From: Chryseobacterium sp. CY350
Lineage (GTDB): Bacteria; Bacteroidota; Bacteroidia; Flavobacteriales; Weeksellaceae
Length of the DNA: 64,000 nucleotides
Assembly: GCF_027945075.1 (NCBI RefSeq)
Contig: NZ_CP116034.1
Span: 682,001 to 746,000, forward strand
Reading direction: 5' to 3'
Shown here in pieces: positions 36,980 through 45,899 of the stretch (within the stretch, counting starts at the first letter, position 1; every line of letters starts with the position of its first letter). The notes under the pieces were generated by a model. That model saw only the letters and a list, made by a program, of their open reading frames with translations, did no database searches and had not been told where the DNA came from. The position numbers were made by a program, and so were the translations under genes.

Positions 36980-37549
36980 ATGGATTTTGATAAAGTACAT
37001 TATAAAAAGGCAACTAGATTCATTACAGTTTTGTTACTTTCGACAATAATTATATCATGCGGAAGTTCTAAAAATGTTACAAAATCAAAATCTTCATCTG
37101 GCAAAATAATTGCAAAGGCTGAAAATTTAAGAAAACTAGATTCGAAATTCGACGGCAAAATTTCTGGTTCTGTAAAAGATATTTTAAAAGATGCTGAAAA
37201 ATTTTTAGGATCGCCATACAAGTTTGCTGGAAATTCATCTTCAGGTTTTGACTGCTCCGGGCTAACATCTAAAGTTTTCGACGACAATGGTTTAAAGCTA
37301 CCAAGAAGATCAGCAGATCAGGCAAATACAGGTAAAAATATTGATGTAGAAGAAGTAAAACCCGGTGATCTGCTATTTTTTGCAACGGCCGGTGGAAGCA
37401 AAGTTTCTCACGTCGGCATCGTACATAAAATAGAAAATAATGGCGAGATAAAATTTATTCATGCTTCTACGTCTAAGGGCGTTATCATTTCGTCGCTCAA
37501 TGAAAAATACTGGAATAAGGCTTATTTGCACGCCCAAAGAGTATTATAG
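36980..37549 (+). CDS. NlpC/P60-family peptidoglycan endopeptidase lipoprotein
   Basis: A 189-residue lipoprotein with its lipidated cysteine at residue 27 (IISCGSS). The NlpC/P60 domain has the catalytic Cys92 (DCSGL), His144 (SHVGIV) and a third polar residue His161 (IHAS). These enzymes cut peptide stems in the cell wall, here on the periplasmic side. The length is normal for small lipoprotein members of the family. An array of 7-base repeats lies upstream, suggesting regulation by a two-component system. Confidence 0.9.
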   Translation: MDFDKVHYKKATRFITVLLLSTIIISCGSSKNVTKSKSSSGKIIAKAENLRKLDSKFDGKISGSVKDILKDAEKFLGSPYKFAGNSSSGFDCSGLTSKVFDDNGLKLPRRSADQANTGKNIDVEEVKPGDLLFFATAGGSKVSHVGIVHKIENNGEIKFIHASTSKGVIISSLNEKYWNKAYLHAQRVL

Positions 37550-37632
37550 ATCAGATTCAAAATTTGGCTCATTTTTACAATTAAATGATTTCGCTAATCA
37601 TAACTTTAAAAGGGTTTTGCGCAACTTTTTCG

Positions 37633-37640
37633 TATCTTTG
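37633..37640 (+). promoter_or_regulatory. Promoter -7 box of dapD
   Basis: TATCTTTG matches TAnnTTTG, 32 bases before the dapD ATG. Confidence 0.6.
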
Positions 37641-37672
37641 GCGACATATTTAAACTGAAATAAACTTAAGAC

Positions 37673-38485
37673 ATGTCGTTACAACAAACTATCGAAAACA
37701 TTTGGGATAATAGAGATTTATTACAAAACGAAGACAGCAAAACTGCTATTAGAGAAGTTATTTCTCTGTTAGATTCAGGAAAACTTCGTGTTGCTGAACC
37801 TACAGAAAACGGATGGCAGGTAAATGAATGGGTAAAAAAGGCTGTAGTAATGTATTTCCCGATTCAGACAATGGAAACTATTGAAGTTGGTCCGTTTGAG
37901 TTTCACGATAAAATGCCTTTGAAAAGAAATTATGCTGACAAAGGGGTGAGAGTTGTACCTCATGCTGTTGCAAGAGAAGGTGCCTTTATTGCTTCCGGAG
38001 TTATTTTGATGCCTTCTTATGTTAATATCGGAGCATATGTTGATTCAGGAACGATGGTTGATACCTGGGCGACTGTTGGAAGTTGCGCTCAAATCGGTAA
38101 AAACGTTCATTTAAGTGGTGGTGTTGGTATTGGTGGTGTTTTAGAACCACTTCAGGCTGCGCCGGTTATTATTGAAGACGACTGTTTTATCGGTTCGAGA
38201 TGTATCGTTGTAGAAGGAGTTCACGTTGAAAAAGAAGCGGTTTTAGGAGCAAATGTGGTTTTGACGGGTTCTACTAAAATTATTGATGTTACAGGTCCTG
38301 AACCAATCGAAATTAAAGGAAGAGTTCCTGCGCGTTCGGTTGTGATTCCGGGAAGTTATACAAGACAATATCCTGCGGGAGAATATCAGGTTCCATGTGC
38401 TTTGATTATTGGTACAAGAAAAGAATCTACAGATAAAAAAACGTCTCTGAATGACGCTTTGAGAGAAAATAATGTTGCGGTTTAA
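37673..38485 (+). CDS. dapD: Tetrahydrodipicolinate N-succinyltransferase
   Basis: A 270-residue cytoplasmic trimer that transfers succinate from succinyl-CoA to tetrahydrodipicolinate in the lysine and diaminopimelate pathway. The N-terminal helical part and the left-handed beta-helix of hexapeptide repeats (about residues 105-210, with VHLSGGVGIGGVLEPLQ) are both present. The length matches DapD. No other dap genes are in the window. Confidence 0.95.
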   Translation: MSLQQTIENIWDNRDLLQNEDSKTAIREVISLLDSGKLRVAEPTENGWQVNEWVKKAVVMYFPIQTMETIEVGPFEFHDKMPLKRNYADKGVRVVPHAVAREGAFIASGVILMPSYVNIGAYVDSGTMVDTWATVGSCAQIGKNVHLSGGVGIGGVLEPLQAAPVIIEDDCFIGSRCIVVEGVHVEKEAVLGANVVLTGSTKIIDVTGPEPIEIKGRVPARSVVIPGSYTRQYPAGEYQVPCALIIGTRKESTDKKTSLNDALRENNVAV

Positions 38486-38511
38486 TCATATTTAACCTAA
38501 AACTAAAAACC

Positions 38512-39678
38512 TTGAAAGAAAAATTTTTAAAGCTGATCTTAAACCCCAAGTATATATTTGGGGTTTATCTTATTATAGCAATTGTTACGGCTATCTCAAA
38601 GTATTTTAGAGGTAATGCGATCAACAATTATTTGATTTTTAAGTATACTTATTTCAACACAATTCTTGAGAAAAATCTGTATTTGCAATATCCTGAGCAT
38701 TTTCAGGATTCTAATCATTATGGTATTTTCTTTAGTGCCTTGATTGCTCCATTTGCCTTAATGCCCGATTGGTTGGGGATTTCACTCTGGAATGTTGCCA
38801 ATACTTTCATCTTTATTTATGCCATTCATAAACTTCCGTTTTCGGATGGTAAAAAAGCGCTATTCGCATTGTTATGTTTACAGGAATTCATTACAGCAGC
38901 TTTAAGTTTACAGTTTAACATTGCTCTTGTCGGATTGTTGATGTTGTCAGCAACTTATATTTATGAAAAGAAAGAAGTAAAATCTGCAGCCGCACTCATG
39001 GTTGGAGTTTTTGTAAAAATCTATGGAGTTGTAGGTTTATCGCAGTTTTTCTTCATTAAAAATAAAACTAAATTTATCATTGCCGGAATTGTGATTGCGT
39101 TACTGTTTTTCGTATTTCCGATGATCTATTCCAGTCCGGAATTTGTAATTCAAAGCTACAAAGACTGGTCAGTTTCGTTGGCAGAAAAAAACGGACAAAA
39201 TCAAAGTTTAAACAGTTATCAGGACATTTCTTTAATGGGTTTTGTAAGAAGAATTTTAGGCGATGCTTCTATTTCTAATCTTGCTTTTTTAGCTTTCGGT
39301 TTACCATTATTTGCGTTGCCATATATCAGAATCAAACAGTATAAAAATTATGCTTTTCAGTTGATGATTTTAGCTTCTACCTTACTTTTCTTGGTTTTAT
39401 TCAGTTCAGGCTCAGAATCTCCGACGTATATTATTGCAGTTGCGGGAGTAATGATCTGGTTTTTTCTACAGAAAAAAAGGTCTCCGCTTGTCATTGCGAT
39501 GTTAGTTTTCGTAATTATTCTTACTTGTTTTTCACCCTCAGATTTATTTCCAAAGTCCATCAAAGTCAATTATATCGTAAAATATTCCTTAAAAGCGGTA
39601 CCTTGCATTATCGTTTGGTTCAGGGTAATTTATGAACTGATGACAAGAGATTTTGAAAAAGATTACAGTCTGCAATAA
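38512..39678 (+). CDS. GT87-like (DUF2029) membrane glycosyltransferase
   Basis: A 388-residue protein with about ten hydrophobic helices and a DUF2029/GT87 layout. An early periplasmic loop (NTILEKNLYLQYPEHFQDSN) precedes a run of helices. Such enzymes use polyprenyl-phosphate sugars outside the membrane. The start is TTG at 38512. No ATG lies near it, and the first helix (YIFGVYLIIAIVTAI) begins soon after, so TTG is preferred. It is the first gene of a glycan cluster that continues to 42491, and the next gene starts 11 bases downstream. Confidence 0.75.
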   Translation: MKEKFLKLILNPKYIFGVYLIIAIVTAISKYFRGNAINNYLIFKYTYFNTILEKNLYLQYPEHFQDSNHYGIFFSALIAPFALMPDWLGISLWNVANTFIFIYAIHKLPFSDGKKALFALLCLQEFITAALSLQFNIALVGLLMLSATYIYEKKEVKSAAALMVGVFVKIYGVVGLSQFFFIKNKTKFIIAGIVIALLFFVFPMIYSSPEFVIQSYKDWSVSLAEKNGQNQSLNSYQDISLMGFVRRILGDASISNLAFLAFGLPLFALPYIRIKQYKNYAFQLMILASTLLFLVLFSSGSESPTYIIAVAGVMIWFFLQKKRSPLVIAMLVFVIILTCFSPSDLFPKSIKVNYIVKYSLKAVPCIIVWFRVIYELMTRDFEKDYSLQ

Positions 39679-39688
39679 CTCGCTGCAT

Positions 39689-40618
39689 ATGAAAAAAATA
39701 TCTATCGTAATTCCTGCCTACAATGAAGAAGGAAATGTTGCATTGATTCATGAAAAAATCAAAGAAGTTTTTTCTGAATTGCAGAATTATGATTTTGAAA
39801 TTATTTTTGTAAACGACGGAAGCAGAGACAATACTCAGCAACATTTGCAGCTTTTATCTGAAAAATTTAATGAAGTTAAATACATAGAATTTTCCAGAAA
39901 TTTCGGGCATCAACCTGCCGTAAAAGCCGGAATGGACAGTGCTTTAGGAAATGCTGTTATTTCAATGGACGGCGACCTTCAGCATCCACCAGAACTTATT
40001 CCAAAGATGATTCAGAAATGGGAAGATGGGTATGATGTGGTATTAACAGTAAGAAAATATCCTAAAGAAATTTCCTGGTTTAAGAGAAAAACTTCAGATT
40101 TTTTTTACAGAATTTTATCCGGGTTATCTGATGTAAATCTTACAAAAGGCGGCGGTTCAGATTTCAGGCTGATGGATGCAAATGTTGTCGAAGTCATGAG
40201 AAAATTCAACGAAGATGATTTATTTCTTCGCGGGTTGACAAGCTGGATGGGTTTCAAACAAATTGCATTAGAGTTCACAGCATCTGAACGGATTTCAGGA
40301 GAAAGTAGTTATAATTTAAAAAAAATGATCACTTTTGCATTTACTGGAATCACAGCATTTAGTGTAAAACCCTTATACATTGCAGCCTATTTAGGATTCT
40401 TATTCTCAGGTTTTTCGGTAATTGGTTATGCAGCTTATGTCATTCATTCTTTTGTTACAAAAACAGAAATTTCAGGTTGGGCATCATTGATTATGACCAT
40501 CGTTTTCTTTGGTGGTTTACAGTTGATTATCTTAGGAATTATTGGGATTTATTTAGGTAAAATTTTCAAACAAGTGAAAGCGAGACCCAATTATATTATT
40601 AAAAATAAAAACTTTTAA
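39689..40618 (+). CDS. GT2 glycosyltransferase, GtrB/DPM1-like
   Basis: A 309-residue protein. The GT-A domain has VVIPAYNEEGN-type start (SIVIPAYNEEGN, residues 4-15), the nucleotide-sugar aspartate in FVNDGSRDNT, and the second acidic motif SMDGDLQHPPE. Two C-terminal membrane helices (about residues 230-290) anchor it to the inner membrane. It likely moves a sugar to a polyprenyl phosphate and so could supply the neighbouring GT87 enzyme. The ATG at 39689 fits the family N-terminus; an upstream ATG at 39653 lies inside the previous gene and is rejected. Confidence 0.9.
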   Translation: MKKISIVIPAYNEEGNVALIHEKIKEVFSELQNYDFEIIFVNDGSRDNTQQHLQLLSEKFNEVKYIEFSRNFGHQPAVKAGMDSALGNAVISMDGDLQHPPELIPKMIQKWEDGYDVVLTVRKYPKEISWFKRKTSDFFYRILSGLSDVNLTKGGGSDFRLMDANVVEVMRKFNEDDLFLRGLTSWMGFKQIALEFTASERISGESSYNLKKMITFAFTGITAFSVKPLYIAAYLGFLFSGFSVIGYAAYVIHSFVTKTEISGWASLIMTIVFFGGLQLIILGIIGIYLGKIFKQVKARPNYIIKNKNF

Positions 40619-40620
40619 AA

Positions 40621-41397
40621 ATGGTATTATTAAGTTTTGACATCGAAGAATTTGATATGCCATTCGAATATCAAGGGGAAATTTCCTTCGAAGATCAAAT
40701 CTCAATTTCTCAGATCGGTCTTGAAAGAATTTTAAATATTCTTCAAAAACACAACGTTAAAGCTACTTTTTTTTCAACAGTAGTATTCGCTGAAAATAGT
40801 AAATCGCTTATCGAAAGATTACTAAATGAAGGTCATGAATTGGCTTCTCACACGTGGTTTCATTCCGAATTTGAAGTCAAACATTTAAAGGAATCCAGAG
40901 AAAAATTACAGCAATTATTTTCAACAAAGGTTACAGGATTGAGAATGCCAAGAATGATGCCTGTCGATAAAAAAGAAGTTGAAAAGGCAGGATATTTATA
41001 TAATTCTTCTATAAATCCAACTTTTCTTCCCGGCAGATATAACAATTTAAAAGTGTCACGAACTTATTTTAAAGAAGAAAGTGTCACTCAAATTCCGGCT
41101 TCGGTTTCACCCAATTTTAGAATACCTTTATTTTGGCTGAGTTTTCATAATTTCCCACTAAGTTTTTATAAAAAAATAGCATCAGATACTTTAAAAAAAG
41201 ACAATTATCTCAACATTTATTTTCATCCATGGGAATTTGCTGAAATTAGAAATCCAGAGTTTAAACTTCCAGGATTTACCGTTAAAAAGTCTGGAAATGA
41301 AATGGTTGAAAGATTTGATAATTTCGTTGGTTGGTTAAAAAATAAAAATTACAAATTCGGAACTTTTCAGGAATTTCAAAAGCAGATAGAATCATGA
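40621..41397 (+). CDS. Polysaccharide deacetylase
   Basis: A 258-residue carbohydrate esterase 4-like protein with the NodB fold. The catalytic and metal motif SFDIEEFD (start) and the zinc-ligand motif HELASHTWFHSE are visible, and RMPRMMPVDK corresponds to the substrate-groove region. It removes acetyl or similar groups from sugars. It starts 2 bases after the GT2 gene and its end overlaps the GT4 gene by 4 bases, so it belongs to the same glycan operon. Confidence 0.85.
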   Translation: MVLLSFDIEEFDMPFEYQGEISFEDQISISQIGLERILNILQKHNVKATFFSTVVFAENSKSLIERLLNEGHELASHTWFHSEFEVKHLKESREKLQQLFSTKVTGLRMPRMMPVDKKEVEKAGYLYNSSINPTFLPGRYNNLKVSRTYFKEESVTQIPASVSPNFRIPLFWLSFHNFPLSFYKKIASDTLKKDNYLNIYFHPWEFAEIRNPEFKLPGFTVKKSGNEMVERFDNFVGWLKNKNYKFGTFQEFQKQIES

Positions 41398-42491
41398 TGA
41401 TAGCTTACGACGCAAAACGTTTCTTTCACAACACTTCGGGTTTGGGAAATTATTCCAGAGATCTGGTAAGAATACTTTCCGAATATTTCCCTGAAAATCA
41501 ATACCTTCTCTTAAATAAAAACAAATCTGAAAGAGGAAATATTATTGTAGAAAATTCTAATGTTCATTTTATTGCAACATCAAAAGGAAAATTCTCGCGA
41601 CAGCTTAAAATGGGTAAAGACGCCCAAAAACAAAATGCAGATATTTTTCATGGACTTTCCGGTGAACTGCCTTTAAAATGGGATAAAACCCCAATCAAAA
41701 AGGTTGTGACGATTCATGATCTTATTTTCATGAGGTATCCACAATATTATTCTTTTTTTGACAGAAAAATCCACTTTTGGAAGTTTAAAAAATCGGCTGA
41801 AATGGCCGATAAAATCATTGCAATTTCGGAGCAGACAAAACGAGATATAATTCAATATTTAAAAATTCCGGAAGATAAAATTGAAGTTATTTATCAAGGC
41901 TGTCATCAGGCTTTTAAAAAAAATCAGTCTGAAGAATTCATTCAAAAAACGAAACAAAAATTCAAGCTTCCTGAAAGATTTATTTTAAATGTCGGAACAA
42001 TTGAAGAAAGAAAAAATCTTTTAAACATTGTAAAAGCAATTGACAAATCTGAAATTCCTCTGGTCGTTGTTGGTAGAAAAACAAAATATTTTTCCAAAAT
42101 AGAGCAGTACATCAAAAAAAATAAGTTAGAAAAACAAATTTATTTTTTGGAAGGCGTTTCGATGGATGAGCTCGCTGTGATTTATAAGTCAGCCGATATT
42201 TTTGTGTATCCGAGCTTTTTTGAAGGTTTTGGGATTCCGATTATTGAAGCATTATTTTCAAAAACCGTCGTTATTACCAGCAATATAAGTTGCCTTCCGG
42301 AAGCTGGCGGAAAAGATTCTGTTTACATATATCCAGAGAATTATTTAGATATTCAGGCAAAAATAAAATTTCTCTGGGAAAACGAATCTGAGAGAAAACG
42401 TCGTGCTGATAAGGGTTTCGATTTTGTTCAGAAGTTTAACGATGAGCCAATTGCCAATGAAATGATGAATCTCTATCAAAAAATTCTCTAA
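41394..42491 (+). CDS. GT4-family glycosyltransferase
   Basis: A 365-residue GT-B enzyme. The N-terminal acceptor domain has DIFHGLSGELP, and the C-terminal donor domain has NVGTIEERKNLLNIVKA, FVYPSFFEGFGIPIIEA (the EX7E donor motif) and a closing helix. Nearby genes suggest it adds a sugar to a lipid-linked or surface glycan. It ends 54 bases before the histidine leader peptide gene. Its start overlaps the deacetylase stop. Confidence 0.9.
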   Translation: MMIAYDAKRFFHNTSGLGNYSRDLVRILSEYFPENQYLLLNKNKSERGNIIVENSNVHFIATSKGKFSRQLKMGKDAQKQNADIFHGLSGELPLKWDKTPIKKVVTIHDLIFMRYPQYYSFFDRKIHFWKFKKSAEMADKIIAISEQTKRDIIQYLKIPEDKIEVIYQGCHQAFKKNQSEEFIQKTKQKFKLPERFILNVGTIEERKNLLNIVKAIDKSEIPLVVVGRKTKYFSKIEQYIKKNKLEKQIYFLEGVSMDELAVIYKSADIFVYPSFFEGFGIPIIEALFSKTVVITSNISCLPEAGGKDSVYIYPENYLDIQAKIKFLWENESERKRRADKGFDFVQKFNDEPIANEMMNLYQKIL

Positions 42492-42497
42492 AAATTC

Positions 42498-42527
42498 TTG
42501 GTTAAATAAAAATAAGTTCTACATTTG
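42498..42527 (+). promoter_or_regulatory. Promoter of the histidine operon
   Basis: A TTG at 42498-42500 (-33) and TACATTTG at 42520-42527 (-7, TAnnTTTG) are separated by 19 bases, the standard Bacteroidota spacing. Transcription would start close to the leader peptide ATG at 42546. Confidence 0.7.
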
Positions 42528-42545
42528 TACCATAAATATTCAACA

Positions 42546-42593
42546 ATGAAACCCAATTTTTTAACAGTACATCATTATCATCATCTCTGCTAA
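42546..42593 (+). CDS. hisL: Histidine operon leader peptide
   Basis: A 15-residue peptide, MKPNFLTVHHYHHLC, with four histidines in five codons (42570-42584). Such a run has no other likely use than to stall the ribosome when charged tRNA-His is low. The TAA stop at 42591-42593 overlaps the first base of an AGACGG element (42593-42598) that can pair with the left arm of the terminator. No histidine codon bias is expected by chance at this position, directly before hisG. Confidence 0.9.
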   Translation: MKPNFLTVHHYHHLC

Positions 42594-42668
42594 GACGGAA
42601 TTGATTGATATTTGTGTTAAAAAATATATTAATAATTTAAACCGTCTGAGTCTATAGACGGTTTTTTT
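42593..42668 (+). promoter_or_regulatory. Histidine attenuator (antiterminator/terminator switch)
   Basis: The segment CCGTCT (42642-42647) can pair either with AGACGG at 42593-42598 or with AGACGG at 42656-42661. The second pairing makes a 9-base-arm terminator (42639-42647 with 42656-42664) ending in seven T. A ribosome stalled on the histidine codons would leave the first AGACGG free and favour the antiterminator; a ribosome that reaches the leader stop would cover it and let the terminator form. The extra AATT at 42599-42602 may lengthen the antiterminator. This is a classical logic; pairing is read from sequence, not measured. Confidence 0.85.
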
Positions 42669-42735
42669 GTTTCCTGAATTCTCTTCAGAATCCCAATAAT
42701 TCCTTTTTATTTACTCAGACACAAGAAAAGTGAAA

Positions 42736-43593
42736 ATGAGTAAATTAAAAATTGCAATCCAAAAAAGCGGCCGTCTGTACGAAGAATCTCTGCAGCTTCT
42801 CAAAGATTGCGGAATTTCTGTAAACAATGGGAAAGACCAGTTAAAAGTTTCTGTGGAAAATTTCCCAATGGAGATTATGTATCTCAGAAATTCGGATATT
42901 CCTCAATATCTGGAAGATGGAGTCGTGGATATCGCGATCGTAGGAGAAAATCTTCTGGCTGAAAAAAATAAAGAAATCACCGTTGTTCATCAGTTAGGAT
43001 TTTCAAAATGCCGCGTCTCTTTAGCGGTCCCAAAAGATGTGGAAACCGACGATCTTCAGTATTTCCAAGGAAAAAAGATCGCCACTTCTTATCCAAACAC
43101 ACTAAAAGAATTTTTAAAGCAAAACCACATTGAAGCTGATATTCACGTGATTTCCGGTTCTGTAGAAATTGCTCCCAACATTGGTTTGGCAGACGGAATC
43201 TGTGATATTGTAAGTTCCGGAAGCACTTTATTTAAAAATGGTTTAAGAGAAACGCTTACTATTCTGAAATCCGAAGCTGTTTTAGCGAAAACTGTTCAGC
43301 TAAGTGCAGAAAAGGAGAATGTTCTTGATAAACTGCTATTCAGGATCAAGGCTGTTTTAAAAGCTAAAAACTCAAAATATATTCTGATGAATGTTCCTAA
43401 CGATAAAATCGCTGACATTTCAAATGTACTTCCGGTTTTGAAAAGTCCAACAGTGATTCCTTTGGCAGAAGAAGGCTGGAGCAGCATTCACTCAGTCATT
43501 GATGAAGAACGCTTTTGGGATGTCATTGATGAGTTGAGAGAAAACGGAGCCCAGGATATTTTAATAATTCCAATTGATAAAATGGTTATTTAA
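42736..43593 (+). CDS. hisG: ATP phosphoribosyltransferase
   Basis: A 285-residue long-form HisG that joins ATP to PRPP in the first and feedback-controlled step of histidine synthesis. The N-terminus KLKIAIQKSGRL, the segment DIAIVGENLLAE and the PRPP site DIVSSGSTLFKNGLRE are clear. The C-terminal regulatory ACT-like domain (about residues 205-285) shows it is the hexameric HisG without HisZ. The ATG at 42736 is chosen over a GTG six bases upstream. Confidence 0.95.
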   Translation: MSKLKIAIQKSGRLYEESLQLLKDCGISVNNGKDQLKVSVENFPMEIMYLRNSDIPQYLEDGVVDIAIVGENLLAEKNKEITVVHQLGFSKCRVSLAVPKDVETDDLQYFQGKKIATSYPNTLKEFLKQNHIEADIHVISGSVEIAPNIGLADGICDIVSSGSTLFKNGLRETLTILKSEAVLAKTVQLSAEKENVLDKLLFRIKAVLKAKNSKYILMNVPNDKIADISNVLPVLKSPTVIPLAEEGWSSIHSVIDEERFWDVIDELRENGAQDILIIPIDKMVI

Positions 43594-43594
43594 G

Positions 43595-44872
43595 ATGAAC
43601 AGATATGAATTTCCCAGTAAAAATAACTGGAACGAACTGATAAAACGTCCGGTTCTCAAAAGAGAAGAAGTTTCCGAGATTGTTGCAGAAATTTTCAACG
43701 AAGTACAAAAATTTGGTGATAAGGCATTGTTTGATTTTAATAAAAAATTTGATTCAGTTGAAATAGAAAATCTTTCCCTCTCAAAAAATGAAATAGATAA
43801 TTCAGCTCAATTAATATCAGTAGGGTTAAAAGATGCTATTCAACAGGCAAAAGAAAATATTACAAAGTTTCACAATTCTCAAAAGATTGAAATTCAGAAA
43901 ATTGAAACAACAAAAGGGGTAATTTGCTGGAGAGAAAACCGAGCCATCGAAAAAGTGGGAATTTATATTCCTGGAGGAACAGCCCCATTATTTTCAACGG
44001 TTCTGATGCTTGCAATTCCTGCACAATTGGCCGGTTGTAAGGAAATTATTCTTTGCACACCACCAGATAAAAACGGAGAAATAAATCCTGCAATTCTCTA
44101 TACAGCAAAGCTTTGTGGAATCACTAAAATCTTCAAAATCGGTGGAGCTCAGGCAATTGCAGCAATGACTTTCGGTACAGAAACGATTCCTAATGTTTAT
44201 AAAATTTTTGGTCCCGGAAATCAGTTTGTTGTTGCAGCAAAAGAACTGACTCAGAATTTTGGTATTGCCATTGATATGCCTGCAGGACCAAGTGAAGTTT
44301 TAATTATCGCAGATGAAAATGCAGTTCCTGAGTTTTGTGCTGCTGATCTTCTTTCACAGGCGGAACACGGAAGTGACAGTCAGGTGATTTTTGTCTCGAC
44401 AGATCGAGAGATTTTAGATGAAACTATTGAAGAAGTTGAAAAGCAGATTAAAAATCTTCAAAGAAATGAATTTGCACAGCAATCTTTAAATAATAGCCAT
44501 TTTATTTTAGTTGAAACTATTGAAGAAGCATTGGAATTCAGTAATTTATATGCTCCTGAACATTTAATTCTTGCTATTGAAAATTTTGAGAATTATATCC
44601 CTTTAATCAAAAATGCAGGTTCGGTTTTTCTGGGAAATTATTCATGTGAAAGCGCAGGAGATTATGCAAGCGGAACCAATCACACATTACCTACGAATGG
44701 TTTTGCTAAAAACTACAGTGGTGTTTCTCTAGATAGTTTTGTGAAGAAAATTACTTTCCAGAATTTATCAAAAAACGGACTTCAAAATTTAGGTAAAACC
44801 ATCGAAATAATGGCAGAAGCGGAAGGTTTATTTGCCCACAAAAACGCAGTTTCAATCAGATTAAAAAAGTAA
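43595..44872 (+). CDS. hisD: Histidinol dehydrogenase
   Basis: A 425-residue zinc enzyme that oxidises histidinol to histidine in two NAD-dependent steps. Motifs include GIYIPGGTAPLFSTVLM, the GPGNQFV stretch, PAGPSEVLIIAD, the zinc-linked region SQAEHGSDSQ and YAPEHLIL. The start ATG is one base after the hisG stop. An in-frame start 21 bases upstream overlaps hisG and is not favoured. Length and motifs are standard. Confidence 0.96.
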   Translation: MNRYEFPSKNNWNELIKRPVLKREEVSEIVAEIFNEVQKFGDKALFDFNKKFDSVEIENLSLSKNEIDNSAQLISVGLKDAIQQAKENITKFHNSQKIEIQKIETTKGVICWRENRAIEKVGIYIPGGTAPLFSTVLMLAIPAQLAGCKEIILCTPPDKNGEINPAILYTAKLCGITKIFKIGGAQAIAAMTFGTETIPNVYKIFGPGNQFVVAAKELTQNFGIAIDMPAGPSEVLIIADENAVPEFCAADLLSQAEHGSDSQVIFVSTDREILDETIEEVEKQIKNLQRNEFAQQSLNNSHFILVETIEEALEFSNLYAPEHLILAIENFENYIPLIKNAGSVFLGNYSCESAGDYASGTNHTLPTNGFAKNYSGVSLDSFVKKITFQNLSKNGLQNLGKTIEIMAEAEGLFAHKNAVSIRLKK

Positions 44873-44873
44873 A

Positions 44874-45899
44874 ATGACAATAATAAATATTAACAGGTTT
44901 GTTCGAAAGAATATTTTAGAACTTCAGCCTTATATCAGTTTCAGGGATCAAAACGAGTTTGAAAGTCCTATTCTAATGGATGCTAATGAAAGTCCGTTCG
45001 GTGAATTCAATCGTTATCCGGATTCTACTCATAAAAAAATTAGAAATCAAATTTCTCAACTTAAAAGCATTTCACCAAGTCAGATTTCAATTGGAAACGG
45101 AAGTGATGAATTGATTGATCTGATCATCAAAATCTTCTGTGAACCAAAAAAAGATTCCATATTAATGATGAATCCTTCGTTTGCGATGTACGGTTTTTAC
45201 GCAGCAATCAACGAAAATTTAGTTTTAAAACTTCAGCTAGACGCAAATTTTGAAATTCAGAAAGAAGATTTTTTAAATATAATAGAAGAAAATCAACCTA
45301 AAATTTTCTTTTTATGCTCACCCAATAATCCTACCGGAAATTCAATTGAAGATATTGAGTTTTATATCAAAAATTTTAGTGGAATTGTAGTGGTAGATGA
45401 AGCTTATATTGAATTTTCGGATGGAAGATCAGCGATTGAATTGTTAGAAAAATATCCGAATTTGATTGTCCTTCAGACCTTTTCAAAAGCTTGGGGAATG
45501 GCGGGAGCAAGAGTAGGAATTGCTTATTCTTCTGAAGAAATAACTCAATTAATTTATACTGTTAAAGCTCCTTATAATGTCAATTCTTTAAGCCTGAATT
45601 TAGTTTCAGAAAGTCTTGAAAATATAAGTGAATTTCAGAATAATCTGGAACAGATCATTGCAGAAAGATCTTGGTTAAAAGAAGAATTTAAAATGATTAG
45701 ATGTATCGAAAAAGTTTTCCCAACCAATGCTAATTTCTTTCTTATTGAATTTAAAAATGTAGAAACTGTTTATCAAAAATTGTTGGAAAACGAAATTTTA
45801 ACCAGTAAAAGATTTCCTCAAATTCCAAACTGTATCAGAATAAATGTTGGAAATAAAGAAGAAAATAACATATTAATTAATGTTTTAAAAAATATTTGA
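44874..45899 (+). CDS. hisC: Histidinol-phosphate aminotransferase
   Basis: A 341-residue PLP enzyme that transaminates imidazole acetol phosphate. The PLP lysine is K205 ([10 protein letters not shown]). [12 protein letters not shown] and [13 protein letters not shown], which bind the cofactor, are also seen. Length and motifs match class-I HisC. Its stop overlaps the hisB start (TGATG). Confidence 0.95.
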   Translation: MTIININRFVRKNILELQPYISFRDQNEFESPILMDANESPFGEFNRYPDSTHKKIRNQISQLKSISPSQISIGNGSDELIDLIIKIFCEPKKDSILMMNPSFAMYGFYAAINENLVLKLQLDANFEIQKEDFLNIIEENQPKIFFLCSPNNPTGNSIEDIEFYIKNFSGIVVVDEAYIEFSDGRSAIELLEKYPNLIVLQTFSKAWGMAGARVGIAYSSEEITQLIYTVKAPYNVNSLSLNLVSESLENISEFQNNLEQIIAERSWLKEEFKMIRCIEKVFPTNANFFLIEFKNVETVYQKLLENEILTSKRFPQIPNCIRINVGNKEENNILINVLKNI

